A stretch of DNA of 64,000 nt from assembly GCA_029055875.1 (NCBI GenBank), contig JAIDCJ010000010.1, positions 62,001-126,000 on the forward strand, read 5' to 3'. Shown here piece by piece: positions 7,989 through 16,013 of the stretch (position 1 is the stretch's first letter; each line of letters starts with the position of its first letter). This DNA is from Clostridia bacterium. GTDB lineage: Bacteria > Bacillota > Clostridia > Christensenellales > Borkfalkiaceae. The notes below the pieces were generated by a model. That model was given only the letters and a program-made list of their open reading frames with translations. It was not told the DNA's origin and ran no database searches. Made by a program: the position numbers and the translations under genes.

Positions 7989-8978
7989 TTACTTTCCGTC
8001 TTTGCCGTTGTGATTGTTCTTGAACGGCGTGGACGGAATTTTCTTTGCTCTTGATTTTTGTAACAGCGCATTGAATTCTTCCGGATATGCACTCATCATA
8101 TCCGTTACCATACTCAACGCTGTGTCCGCGCCATTGTTTCGGCGCATAGCTTCTTGTAGCTGCTTGAACAAATATTCTTGGTCTTTACCGCGAACGGCAA
8201 TTTCGCGTTCTTGCAAAACTGTCTTTGTTCGCAGTTCGGCAATCTCTTGTTCAATGTCCTTTTTCTTTTTGGGTATTGGTTTGTTTGCCGCTTGCGTTAC
8301 CGATTTAACCGTTTGAGTAAGTTCGTCAAGCTCGGCTTGCTTTTGCTCGGTTTGGCGTTCAAGCTCATCTCGCTTTTGTTCCGCAGATTGCACAATGACT
8401 TTTGCCTTATGCTCAGCGGCTGTAATGTGTGTTGCCTGGCTGTTTTCTTTGCCGCGCTTCAATCCGTATTTCTTTCCAACTTGTTCCCATAGTTCGGTTT
8501 GCAGTTCTGAAAGCTTCTTCTTGTCGAAAAGGCTTTTACTACTTAATCGTCCGTCATTGATAGGCACGAAGTTCAAGTGCATATGCGGTGTTGTTTCGTC
8601 CACGTGGACGACAGCCGACAGCATATTTTTATAGCCGTACTTTTCTACAAAGAACCGAGCGCAATCTTCAAAGAAAGCTCGTTGTTCCCAAGCGCGTAAG
8701 CCTTTGAAAAATTCTCCGCCGGAAGATATGACAAACGAGTTCATTAGGATTGCATCCGAGCGTATCTTGCGCTTGAGCGTGAGAGTAACAAGGCGTTTAT
8801 TTATCATCTCTATGTATTTGCCTTGCGGACGAATTATGTGGTAATTGTCGCTTGTTCTCTCGCTGTCGATTTGCGGATTAGAGCCGATATAGTTCTCGTC
8901 GCGCTCGTTCTCTTTCTCGATGGGCGATACGTCTTGACGCTTATACTTTTCCATATGGCACACTAAATAACTTATAAT
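7989..8978 (-). CDS. MobV-family relaxase (Pre/Mob)
   Basis: About 330 residues. The N-terminus SYLVCHMEKYK matches the conserved start of MobV relaxases, NPQIDSERTSDNYH corresponds to the next motif, and HVDETTPHMHLNFVPI is the metal-binding HxDExTPHxH motif. The C-terminus is a coiled coil rich in Lys, Glu and Gln. The enzyme nicks one strand at oriT and stays covalently bound for transfer by a helper conjugation system. The frame is open to TTG 9038, but AGGAGG at 8984-8989 lies inside it and is followed by ATC-ATT-ATA rather than ATG, so I place the start at ATT 8978; the first ATG, at 8954, would remove conserved residues. A pMV158-like oriT lies just upstream. Confidence 0.85.
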   Translation of the reverse strand: MISYLVCHMEKYKRQDVSPIEKENERDENYIGSNPQIDSERTSDNYHIIRPQGKYIEMINKRLVTLTLKRKIRSDAILMNSFVISSGGEFFKGLRAWEQRAFFEDCARFFVEKYGYKNMLSAVVHVDETTPHMHLNFVPINDGRLSSKSLFDKKKLSELQTELWEQVGKKYGLKRGKENSQATHITAAEHKAKVIVQSAEQKRDELERQTEQKQAELDELTQTVKSVTQAANKPIPKKKKDIEQEIAELRTKTVLQEREIAVRGKDQEYLFKQLQEAMRRNNGADTALSMVTDMMSAYPEEFNALLQKSRAKKIPSTPFKNNHNGKDGK

Positions 8979-9037
8979 GATTTCCTCCTGTAAATAATGT
9001 TTCGTTCTGTGGTCAAATGCCCCGCAGGGCGAACGCA

Positions 9038-9070
9038 ACTTAGCTTGCTAAGTGTAGTGAGCTACACTTA
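9038..9070. other. pMV158-like origin of transfer (oriT)
   Basis: Two overlapping perfect inverted repeats: ACTTAGC-TT-GCTAAGT (9038-9053) and TAAGTGTAG-TGAG-CTACACTTA (9049-9070). This overlapping arrangement, and the core AAGTGTAGTGAGCTACACTT compared with AAGTATAGTGTGTTATACTT of pMV158 (recalled from memory, 16 of 20 equal), fit the MobV target next to a MobV gene. The nick would fall in the loop, by analogy between the G at 9061 and C at 9062. Confidence 0.7.
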
Positions 9071-9138
9071 TGCTCGGCGATAAGTGCTTTTCTCCGTCGT
9101 TGCTTTCCGTTTATTTACCGATTAAGGCGGGCGTATTG

Positions 9139-9387
9139 TCACTTTGGTTTACCTCCGATTGAAAGATTATTTATATCTTCGTCCACACAAGAAAGAGTGG
9201 AATAGATACCGCAAAAAGGACACAAAAAAGCCGCTGATACTTTAAACGTAGTCACCGACTTCAAACCGTATTTAGCAACTTCTAATTGCTCTATGGTGGT
9301 TAGCCATTCTATTAAGTTAAAGTGATACTTTTCGGAAAAATTGTAAAACAAAATAAGCCTATCACGGCTCGCGAATTTTGCGTACAA
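9139..9387 (-). CDS. Possible small protein with a CPFCG motif (82 aa)
   Basis: The frame starts at TTG 9387 without a visible Shine-Dalgarno. The product has one CPFCG pair that could form half of a zinc site and no other recognisable feature. It lies between the promoter at 9527-9555 and the oriT-relaxase region on the same strand, so it could be the first gene of that operon. The weak start keeps confidence low. Confidence 0.3.
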   Translation of the reverse strand: MYAKFASRDRLILFYNFSEKYHFNLIEWLTTIEQLEVAKYGLKSVTTFKVSAAFLCPFCGIYSTLSCVDEDINNLSIGGKPK

Positions 9388-9480
9388 CTAAAAACTTACG
9401 CACTATCCGTAAGCTAAGGCACGGGCGGTTTACGCCCAAAACCTTCCGCTTTCTATGAGCTATCGCTCATTGCGGAACAC

Positions 9481-9518
9481 TACCCTAAAAGGGTACACTG
9501 CCACAACTTGCATTGTGG
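9481..9518. repeat. Paired hairpins in the leader of the leftward mobilization transcript
   Basis: TACCCT-AAA-AGGGTA (9481-9495) and CCACAA-CTTGCA-TTGTGG (9501-9518) sit just downstream of the leftward -10 box. They lack T-runs, so they are more likely protein-binding or origin elements, or an RNA leader, than terminators. Confidence 0.4.
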
Positions 9519-9526
9519 TAGACTGT

Positions 9527-9555
9527 AGTATATCACAAACTTTTGTTCGTTGCAA
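9527..9555 (-). promoter_or_regulatory. Promoter of the mobilization operon
   Basis: Minus strand TTGCAA (9550-9555), 17 nt, TATACT (9527-9532). Confidence 0.65.
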
Positions 9556-9560
9556 TAGTT

Positions 9561-9584
9561 TCACCGCCCATAAACGGGCGGTGA
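9561..9584. terminator. Hairpin between divergent promoters, possible terminator
   Basis: A perfect 9-bp GC-rich stem (TCACCGCCC / GGGCGGTGA, 6-nt loop) is followed on the plus strand by AAAAGTTTTTAT. It separates the leftward mobilization promoter from the rightward RNA promoter. Confidence 0.4.
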
Positions 9585-9652
9585 AAAAGTTTTTATGACT
9601 TTTTGTTGAAAGTTATATTTTATCCATTATTTCTTTATGGCTTTTCAAACTC

Positions 9653-9681
9653 TTGATTTTTGCTTTGCATTATGCTATACT
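9653..9681 (+). promoter_or_regulatory. Promoter of the structured RNA
   Basis: TTGATT (9653-9658), 17 nt, TATACT (9676-9681). The expected start point, about 9688, is the first base of the long inverted repeat. Confidence 0.7.
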
Positions 9682-9687
9682 AACTAT

Positions 9688-9899
9688 GCCAAACAAGTTA
9701 TATGCCCTAATTAGGAGTACGGGCTTTTTTATTTCAATAGAATAGGTATATCCTTTTTTCATGTCGTCCATATTTTGAATTTGGTAAAAATGCAAATTCC
9801 ATTTATGTGGACGATTTACCCGTACTGCATATAAACTTGTTTGGCGACAGTCGGAGTTTGCGTTTTTCGTGCGTTGGCTTCGGCTGGCGCACTTTTTTT
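9688..9899 (+). ncRNA. Unidentified structured RNA with its own promoter and terminator
   Basis: The 5' arm (GCCAAACAAGTTATATGC at 9688-9705 plus AGTACGGG at 9716-9723) pairs with the 3' arm (CCCGTACT at 9819-9826 plus a 19-nt segment ending 9845). The only large interruption on the 5' side is the palindrome CCTAATTAGG. Inside, GAATTT pairs with AAATTC and CGTCCAT with ATGTGGACG. A terminator with a TTCG loop and seven T follows (9869-9899). This makes an autonomous RNA of about 210 nt, or an attenuated leader of the gene at 9950. The closed-end fold recalls 6S RNA and retron RNAs, but no reverse transcriptase is present. A small mobile repeat (MITE-like) is the alternative. Confidence 0.55.
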
Positions 9900-9949
9900 A
9901 TGTACTCAATAGGCGTGTTCAAAATATTTAATTCACGGAGGTATATATT

Positions 9950-10189
9950 ATGGGATTAGGTAAAGGCTATTTGGCAACATTCAAAGGACAACGTGTCATC
10001 TTCAAAACGGTTTCATATGGTGAGGAATTGAAAGTTAAATTCGTAGATTACGGAGAAGATTACAAAGTTAAAGCGTCCGATTATAAGTCGGGCAATAAAG
10101 TAGTAAAAATCAAAGTCGTTACATACGGAGAAGATGTTAAATTGAAAAGGGTGTCTTACGGCGGAGATTTCGAGGTCTATTTCGACTAA
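9950..10189 (+). CDS. Small beta-repeat protein (79 aa)
   Basis: Nearly the whole protein is five imperfect repeats of 11 to 13 residues on the plan V-x-Y-G-E-D-x-K-V-K (VSYGEELKVKF, VDYGEDYKVKA, SDYKSG, VTYGEDVKLKR, VSYGGDFEVYF), a pattern expected to form beta strands. It resembles short repeat proteins annotated as DUF6150, but I am not certain. GGAGGT lies about 10 nt upstream of ATG. It follows the structured RNA unit on the same strand, so it may be expressed by readthrough of the 9869-9899 terminator. It has no signal peptide or membrane segment. Function unknown. Confidence 0.6.
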   Translation: MGLGKGYLATFKGQRVIFKTVSYGEELKVKFVDYGEDYKVKASDYKSGNKVVKIKVVTYGEDVKLKRVSYGGDFEVYFD

Positions 10190-10232
10190 TAATAAACACG
10201 CCTATTTGAGTATATTTTGAGCGTGTCAAAAC

Positions 10233-10261
10233 TTGAAAAACTACACTTTATGTGCTATAAT
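10233..10261 (+). promoter_or_regulatory. Promoter of the GmrSD-like gene
   Basis: TTGAAA (10233-10238), 17 nt, TATAAT (10256-10261); an AGGAG Shine-Dalgarno precedes ATG 10293. Confidence 0.75.
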
Positions 10262-10292
10262 ATATTAAATCAATAAGCATTAGGAGTATCCA

Positions 10293-12026
10293 ATGGCAAA
10301 ACTTAATATTGACCAAAAGAACATTAAAGATTTATTCGAAGATAAAAAATCCGATTTTCTCATACCTGATTACCAAAGACCTTATGCGTGGGAAGAAGAT
10401 GAGTGTAAAACTCTTTGGGACGATATTTTTGAATTTGCATTCCCTAATAATAATGCAGATGACTTCAATAGTGAAGAAGAATACTATTTAGGCCCTATTG
10501 TTACTTTTAGAAATGACGATGGCAAAAAAGAAATTATTGACGGACAGCAACGCTTAACAACATTAATGCTTTTGTTGCGTGCTTTCTATGTGAAGTTTGG
10601 AAAAATGCAAGACTCAAACTCAAAGAAAATGCGCGAAAATATTGAAAAGTGTATATGGAAAACCGATGAATTCGGTAACCCCAACAAAGACGCTTTGAAA
10701 ATCAATTCTGAGGTAGCAACAGACAATGATAAAGATGAGTTTTTGAAAATACTCAATACAGGTGACGCTACTAATATGAAAAGCCGATATGCCGAGAATT
10801 ATCGCTTTTTTCAAAAACAAATTGATGAGTTTTTGAATGGTTATCCGTCATATTTTTCGTATTTGCCGGCACGTATTCTTAATAACTGCATATTGCTTCC
10901 GATAGAAGCTGATGACCAAAACACCGCTTTACGCATTTTCTCTACGCTTAATGATAGAGGTTTGCCATTGTCTGATGCTGATATATTTAAGGCACAGTTC
11001 TACAAATATTATTCCAGCAAAGGATTGAAAAATGACTTCATTGAAAAGTGGAAAAAATTAGAAGAAGTATGCGGTAGAATTTTCAGTCCTCAAAGTGGGA
11101 CTCCGCTTGATGAGCTGTTTTCTCGATATATGTATTATGAACGAGCAAAAATGGGCAACACTCTATCCACTACAGAATCATTAAGAAAATTCTACGAAAA
11201 GAATAAATACGAATTGTTAAGGAAAGATGAAACATTAGAAAACCTTATTGATTTAGCAGATTTTTGGAATGATATTGCCGCGCAAGATAACGATAGATTT
11301 TCAGAAGATGTATTGAAGCGTTTATTTGTACTCAACTATGCCCCTAATAGTATGTGGACATATTTTGTATCTGTATATTACTTACATAATCGTAATGACA
11401 AAGGCGAATTGGATAATAATGTGTTTGATGCATTCTTACAAAAAACAATTGCCTTTGTATGGGCACACGCTGTCTATATGCCCGGCGTTAATGCTTTGCG
11501 TACACCTATATATACTGCGATGGTAAACATTGTAAATAATCAGCCTATTGAGTTTGCTGATAGAAAATTCGATTTAGTGCAGTTAAAGAGTATGTTTCAG
11601 AATTACGAATTTAACAACAACCGTCCAATCACAAAATCTATGCTCGCTTGGTGGGCATATCAAGATCCCGATCAGCCTTTGCTGTCTATCGAAACTTCGT
11701 ATGATATAGAACATATTTATGCTAAAAATCGAAATGAAAAGGAAAACAGCTTAACAAATATCAAAAACATAGAAAAGCTCGGCAATAAATCATTGTTGGA
11801 AAAGAGAATAAATATACGGGCTTCAGATTATCGGTTTGAAGATAAGAAAAAGTATTATGAAGGATTTGTTACTGCAAGAGGAAAAAAGAAAGAGGCTACC
11901 GGTATTGTATCGTTGAAGAAACTAACGGCACAAACAGATTTCGTTGAAGCTGACATTATAAATAGAAACAATGCAATCATAGAAGCCTTTATGGAATATC
12001 TTAAAATGAATAAACTAAATAAGTGA
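10293..12026 (+). CDS. DUF262/DUF1524 protein, GmrSD-like type IV restriction enzyme
   Basis: The N-terminal DUF262 (ParB/sulfiredoxin-like) domain has IPDYQRPYAWEE (24-35) and the DGQQRLTTL motif (83-91), which binds or hydrolyses nucleotide in this family. A helical middle follows, then a C-terminal DUF1524 HNH-type nuclease with DIEHIYAKN (471-479). In GmrSD and relatives the two halves together cleave DNA with modified bases, such as glucosylated hydroxymethylcytosine of phages. Here both halves are fused, with a length (577 aa) normal for fused forms. It has its own consensus promoter and terminator. AT-rich base use and the flanking nuclease-STAND genes point to an anti-phage role; substrate is unknown. 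Confidence 0.85.
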   Translation: MAKLNIDQKNIKDLFEDKKSDFLIPDYQRPYAWEEDECKTLWDDIFEFAFPNNNADDFNSEEEYYLGPIVTFRNDDGKKEIIDGQQRLTTLMLLLRAFYVKFGKMQDSNSKKMRENIEKCIWKTDEFGNPNKDALKINSEVATDNDKDEFLKILNTGDATNMKSRYAENYRFFQKQIDEFLNGYPSYFSYLPARILNNCILLPIEADDQNTALRIFSTLNDRGLPLSDADIFKAQFYKYYSSKGLKNDFIEKWKKLEEVCGRIFSPQSGTPLDELFSRYMYYERAKMGNTLSTTESLRKFYEKNKYELLRKDETLENLIDLADFWNDIAAQDNDRFSEDVLKRLFVLNYAPNSMWTYFVSVYYLHNRNDKGELDNNVFDAFLQKTIAFVWAHAVYMPGVNALRTPIYTAMVNIVNNQPIEFADRKFDLVQLKSMFQNYEFNNNRPITKSMLAWWAYQDPDQPLLSIETSYDIEHIYAKNRNEKENSLTNIKNIEKLGNKSLLEKRINIRASDYRFEDKKKYYEGFVTARGKKKEATGIVSLKKLTAQTDFVEADIINRNNAIIEAFMEYLKMNKLNK

Positions 12027-12049
12027 CGAACATTTTGTTTAACGGCAAG

Positions 12050-12096
12050 AAGGACTATCATACGGTTTTAACCAAGTGGTAGTCCTTTTATTTAAA
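12050..12096 (+). terminator. Terminator of the GmrSD-like gene
   Basis: AAGGACTATCA (12050-12060) pairs with TGGTAGTCCTT (12077-12087, one wobble), followed by TTATTT. Confidence 0.7.
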
Positions 12097-12139
12097 ATGA
12101 CATCTAATAAACCAAACTTCATAATATTCGATTAAAGTG

Positions 12140-12168
12140 TTGACTTATATTCGATAATCGTTTATAAT
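12140..12168 (+). promoter_or_regulatory. Promoter with repeated ATATTCGAT operator
   Basis: TTGACT (12140-12145), 17 nt, TATAAT (12163-12168). ATATTCGAT occurs at 12124-12132 and again at 12147-12155 between the -35 and -10 boxes. Two direct copies 23 bp apart, about two helix turns, fit an operator for the HTH protein encoded just downstream. Confidence 0.65.
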
Positions 12169-12187
12169 GTTATGCGAGGAGTCTAAT

Positions 12188-12550
12188 ATGCAAGATAATA
12201 TTATTGGTAAAAGATTAAAGCAATTAAGAGAGAGTGTTAAGCAATCGCAAGTCAAAATAGCAACTTTGCTTGGCACTACTCAATCGGCAATCAACCGCTA
12301 TGAGAATGGGCATTCCGATGTTCCCAACGCTACGCTACTTTGGTTTGCGAATTATTACGACGTGTCGCTCGATTATATCTTCGGTAGGTGCGACGAACCG
12401 CAAGGCAAGTTATTTGATTATCAGCCGAAAGTATTTGAGAACGACAAGCGTATGCAAGACTTTATAGAGATGTGTTTCGATCCGTCCTCTGCCGCTAATG
12501 CTAAACTCAAAGAGGCAGTAATGAAGTTGTTGGAAGAAAGTAAGAAGTAA
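12188..12550 (+). CDS. XRE-family HTH regulator
   Basis: A 120-residue protein with an N-terminal helix-turn-helix of the Cro/CI type: GKRLKQLRESVKQSQVKIA, then TTQSAINRYENG, then ANYYDVSLDYIFGR. The C-terminal 50 residues are helical and may dimerize. I start at ATG 12188, behind GAGGAG, rather than an in-frame ATG at 12167 that would sit on the -10 box. It lies 19 bp upstream of the nuclease-STAND gene on the same strand, so it likely represses its own promoter and that of the effector, a common arrangement for toxic defence genes. Confidence 0.85.
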   Translation: MQDNIIGKRLKQLRESVKQSQVKIATLLGTTQSAINRYENGHSDVPNATLLWFANYYDVSLDYIFGRCDEPQGKLFDYQPKVFENDKRMQDFIEMCFDPSSAANAKLKEAVMKLLEESKK

Positions 12551-12569
12551 ACATTTCAATGGTGATAAA

Positions 12570-14897
12570 ATGTTAAATTTTGCAAACCTAAACGACGTAG
12601 AATTTGAATACTTGTGTCAAGACATAATGCAGAAAAAACTCAACTGCTCTTTACGCAGATTTGCGCAAGGGCGGGACGGCGGTGTAGACTTAACAGACAG
12701 TGTAACTAAAAGGAATATCGTTGTTCAGGTAAAACATTATGTCAACTCCTCGGTTGATGCTCTTGTGGGCGCATTAAAGCAGGAATTGGACAAAGTGAAG
12801 AAAATCAATCCCAAACAGTATTACATTTGTTGCTCCAAAAACTTATCGCCACAAAAAGTTAAAGAAATTTATGAACTTTTTGCTGATTATATGGCTTCAG
12901 ATAAAAATATTATAACCTTAAATGAAATTGATGATTATCTAAATGCGCCGGACAATATTGATATTTTATCTAAACATTATAAACTTTGGTTAGACTCCAC
13001 TGGGATTTTAGAACAGCTTGGTAACAATGATATATTTGTTGATTGCGAATCTTTGTTATCCAACATAGAAAATGATAAAAAGTATTTTGTTCGGACAAAA
13101 ATATTCAATAGATGTTTAGATTGTCTTGCGCATAATAAAACTATTTTCATTACAGGGGATCCAGGTGTTGGCAAAACAATTACTTCTAAAATGCTTGTTA
13201 TGCATTATGCGACCGCAGGATATAGGGTGCGGTATACAACAAATAGTTCGGATTTAAAAGAATTAAAAAAAGCATTATCTAGAAGTCCTGAACAAAAAGA
13301 GATAATTCTAGTGGATGATTGCTTAGGACAAGCATATTTTGAGATGAAAGAAACTCAGAATGAAGAACTATTATCGCTGATAAAATATATAAGTCTATCA
13401 AAAAATAAGCTCTTGGTGTTAAATTCGCGTGTGACCATTTATCAAGAGGCTAAAGATCGAAAGCCTGAGCTAGTAAAAAGCTTAGAAAATGGTGAATTTA
13501 AGGTTTTCATTATAGACATGAATGCCATATCCAATATTGAAAAAGCGAAAATTCTTTATAATCATTTATATTTTAACAATACCCAATCACAATATTTTAA
13601 TGCAATCAGAGATGACTACAAATATCGCAAAATTATCTTACATCCAAACTATAATCCGCGGTTGATTGAATTTATTTGCAATCCCAATAGATATATTGGG
13701 GTCAATGCAAATGAATATTATAGTTTTATTATAAGACAACTAGATAACCCCAAACAAATTTGGAAAGATGAATATGAACGAAGGCTTCAAAAGGTGGACA
13801 GAATTTTATTGTCTACAATCTACTCTATTTCGGACAAAGAAGTACCGATCGCTTTGCTGAAAACTTGCTTTGATAAAGCGATTCATGATGAACAAAGCAT
13901 TGATAAAACCATCAATCAATTTGAAGCAGCTTTGACAAGATTACTAGGAGGATTCATTAGTATCGTTGATAAAAAAGGTTCTAAAATGATATCTATGGCT
14001 AACCCTTCTATAAATGATTATCTTGATGGACGGCTTAAAGAAAATGTTACAGAAAAAAAGATACTAATTAGTAATGCTATACATATTTGGCAGTTTAAAC
14101 GATTGATGACAAATCGTGAGTTTGAAGATTGGGCTGTTGGTCTTATAATTGGCCATCAATATAACAATGTTATTTTTGAAAATGAAAATCAGAAAAAAGC
14201 ATTTATCGCCAACTATATTGCGAAGGGAAAAGTTTGCGATATAGTTTTTCGAGAAGCAGTCTATTCATATTTGTTGAACCCATGCCATTTTATTATAGCA
14301 CGAGAAATCGTACGAAGCTTAACATGTGTAATTCAAGGATTGCTTGATGATAGCTGTTATGGCTTCTATGATATTAAAACTCTATTAATAGAGAATGATG
14401 GGTTGTTTAAGATATTATCCGTAAATGATTTAGATGATGTTATTGAAATTGTTCGGCTACTTGATAAAAAGTTTCAGGATGGTGACGATCGAAATGTCTT
14501 CATTGAAGTTGCAACGGAACAAACCGAGAACTCCATATCTACATACTGTGATTCTTATACTGATGTATCTGATTTTGATGTGGACATAGACGACATAGTA
14601 AGACATTCTTTTACATCAGAAGAAGATTTTGATGAAGACTATGCTGCCGATAAGCTTTCTGAAGAGGTCTGTGAATTGATACTTGAGCATGTTCATGATG
14701 AAATAGACTTACTCCCTTCAGATATCGAAATCTCGCATGAATTTATTGATAATTTAACGATCGGAACATGCGGAGTGTCTGAGGCAATTTTGGATTACGT
14801 GAGCGAAGCACGATATGATGAAATGTTGGAGTATAAAGATTATCTAGGTGGAGAAAGCGAGTGGGATGAAATTGATTTCATTTTTAAAAGCAGGTAG
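12570..14897 (+). CDS. Mrr-like nuclease / nSTAND3 ATPase defence protein (775 aa)
   Basis: The N-terminal restriction-endonuclease-like domain has GRDGGVD (34-40) and QVKHY (53-57), the D...QxK catalytic pattern of Mrr. An nSTAND3-type P-loop ATPase follows with Walker A GDPGVGKT (196-203) and Walker B IILVDDCLGQ (245-254). The C-terminal half is helical and ends in an acidic stretch (residues about 640-720). This domain pair is typical of STAND immune proteins in which ATP-driven assembly activates a DNA nuclease after sensing a phage trigger. It is the second gene of the XRE operon. The gene is about one third GC, unlike the core genome. The trigger cannot be predicted. Confidence 0.8.
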   Translation: MLNFANLNDVEFEYLCQDIMQKKLNCSLRRFAQGRDGGVDLTDSVTKRNIVVQVKHYVNSSVDALVGALKQELDKVKKINPKQYYICCSKNLSPQKVKEIYELFADYMASDKNIITLNEIDDYLNAPDNIDILSKHYKLWLDSTGILEQLGNNDIFVDCESLLSNIENDKKYFVRTKIFNRCLDCLAHNKTIFITGDPGVGKTITSKMLVMHYATAGYRVRYTTNSSDLKELKKALSRSPEQKEIILVDDCLGQAYFEMKETQNEELLSLIKYISLSKNKLLVLNSRVTIYQEAKDRKPELVKSLENGEFKVFIIDMNAISNIEKAKILYNHLYFNNTQSQYFNAIRDDYKYRKIILHPNYNPRLIEFICNPNRYIGVNANEYYSFIIRQLDNPKQIWKDEYERRLQKVDRILLSTIYSISDKEVPIALLKTCFDKAIHDEQSIDKTINQFEAALTRLLGGFISIVDKKGSKMISMANPSINDYLDGRLKENVTEKKILISNAIHIWQFKRLMTNREFEDWAVGLIIGHQYNNVIFENENQKKAFIANYIAKGKVCDIVFREAVYSYLLNPCHFIIAREIVRSLTCVIQGLLDDSCYGFYDIKTLLIENDGLFKILSVNDLDDVIEIVRLLDKKFQDGDDRNVFIEVATEQTENSISTYCDSYTDVSDFDVDIDDIVRHSFTSEEDFDEDYAADKLSEEVCELILEHVHDEIDLLPSDIEISHEFIDNLTIGTCGVSEAILDYVSEARYDEMLEYKDYLGGESEWDEIDFIFKSR

Positions 14898-15987
14898 TTA
14901 AAATTTGCCAAACCACTAGTTGTGAATTTAACAATGCCGTTTATAGGAGTATAAAATGAAAGCCGTAATTTATGCAAGATATTCAAGCGACAATCAAAGA
15001 GAAGAAAGTATTGAAGGGCAAATGCGCGACTGTATACAATATGCCGAGTATAACGATATTCACGTAGTCGGCAGTTACATAGACCGTGCTTTATCGGCAA
15101 AGACGGATAACCGCCCGAACTTTCAGAAGATGATTAAAGATAGCGCAAAGCGGCTGTTCGATGTGATTATCGTTTGGAAGTTAGACCGTTTCGCTCGTAA
15201 CCGTTTTGACAGCGCATACTACAAGAATATTCTTAAAAAGAATGGTGTGCGTGTGGTGTCCGCAAAGGAAAGTATTTCCGAAGGTGCGGAAGGTATTATC
15301 CTTGAATCGGTCTTGGAAGGCTATGCAGAATATTATTCGGTTGAGCTTGCCGAAAAGGTAACTCGTGGAATGACGGACAATGCGTTAAAAGCTATGTCAA
15401 ACGGCGGTATCACTCCGCTCGGATATTATCTTGATGACGCACAGCATTTGCAGATAGACGAAAGCAAAGCACCGTTCGTGCGTGAGATATTCCAAAGATT
15501 TTCCGACGGTGAAATGATTAAAACCATTATTGCCGATATGAACGCTCGTGGCGTGGGGTTGACCGTGCGTATGAAAAAGAAGCCCGGCAAGAAGCCGTAC
15601 ACAAAACCGCTGGGCTATAACAACGTGCGCCGTATGCTCTCAAACCGCAAATACATAGGAGAATACCGCTTCAAAGATATAGTTATTGAAGATGCTATTC
15701 CTGCGATTATAGACAAAGGCTTGTTTGAAAAAGTACAAAAGCGCATAGAAGTCAATACTCGTGCGCCCGCTATTCACAAAGCGGAAGATGAGTATCTTTT
15801 GACCACGCATCTATTCTGCGGTAAGTGCAAAGCAATGATGATTGGCGATAGCGGAACGGGCAAGAAAGGTACGGTTTATCATTGCTACAAATGCGCTAAC
15901 GCAAAGAAAACGCACACTTGCGACAAGAAAGCCGTGAATAAGGATTTAATCGAGAACGCCGTTATTAAAGCAGTTGTGGCGAAGATT

Positions 15988-16013
15988 ATGGACGACGATT
16001 ATGGACGACGATT
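15988..16013 (+). repeat. Tandem duplication of ATGGACGACGATT
   Basis: Two perfect adjacent copies of a 13-bp unit inside the recombinase gene. Because 13 is not a multiple of 3, the copy number decides whether the frame is open. It could be reversible slipped-strand variation or a fixed inactivating mutation. Confidence 0.9.

Larger units (their letters stand above)
9388..9949. other. Regulatory stretch without protein genes
   Basis: It holds a leftward promoter (9527-9555) with hairpins in its leader, a back-to-back hairpin at 9561-9584, a rightward promoter (9653-9681), a structured RNA with its own terminator (9688-9899) and the Shine-Dalgarno of the next gene (GGAGGT near 9937). I see no coding frame. 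Confidence 0.6.

Noticed and set aside
9653-10189. Retron
   Set aside because: The RNA has paired ends as in retron RNAs, but no reverse transcriptase with a YADD-type motif is encoded in the window.
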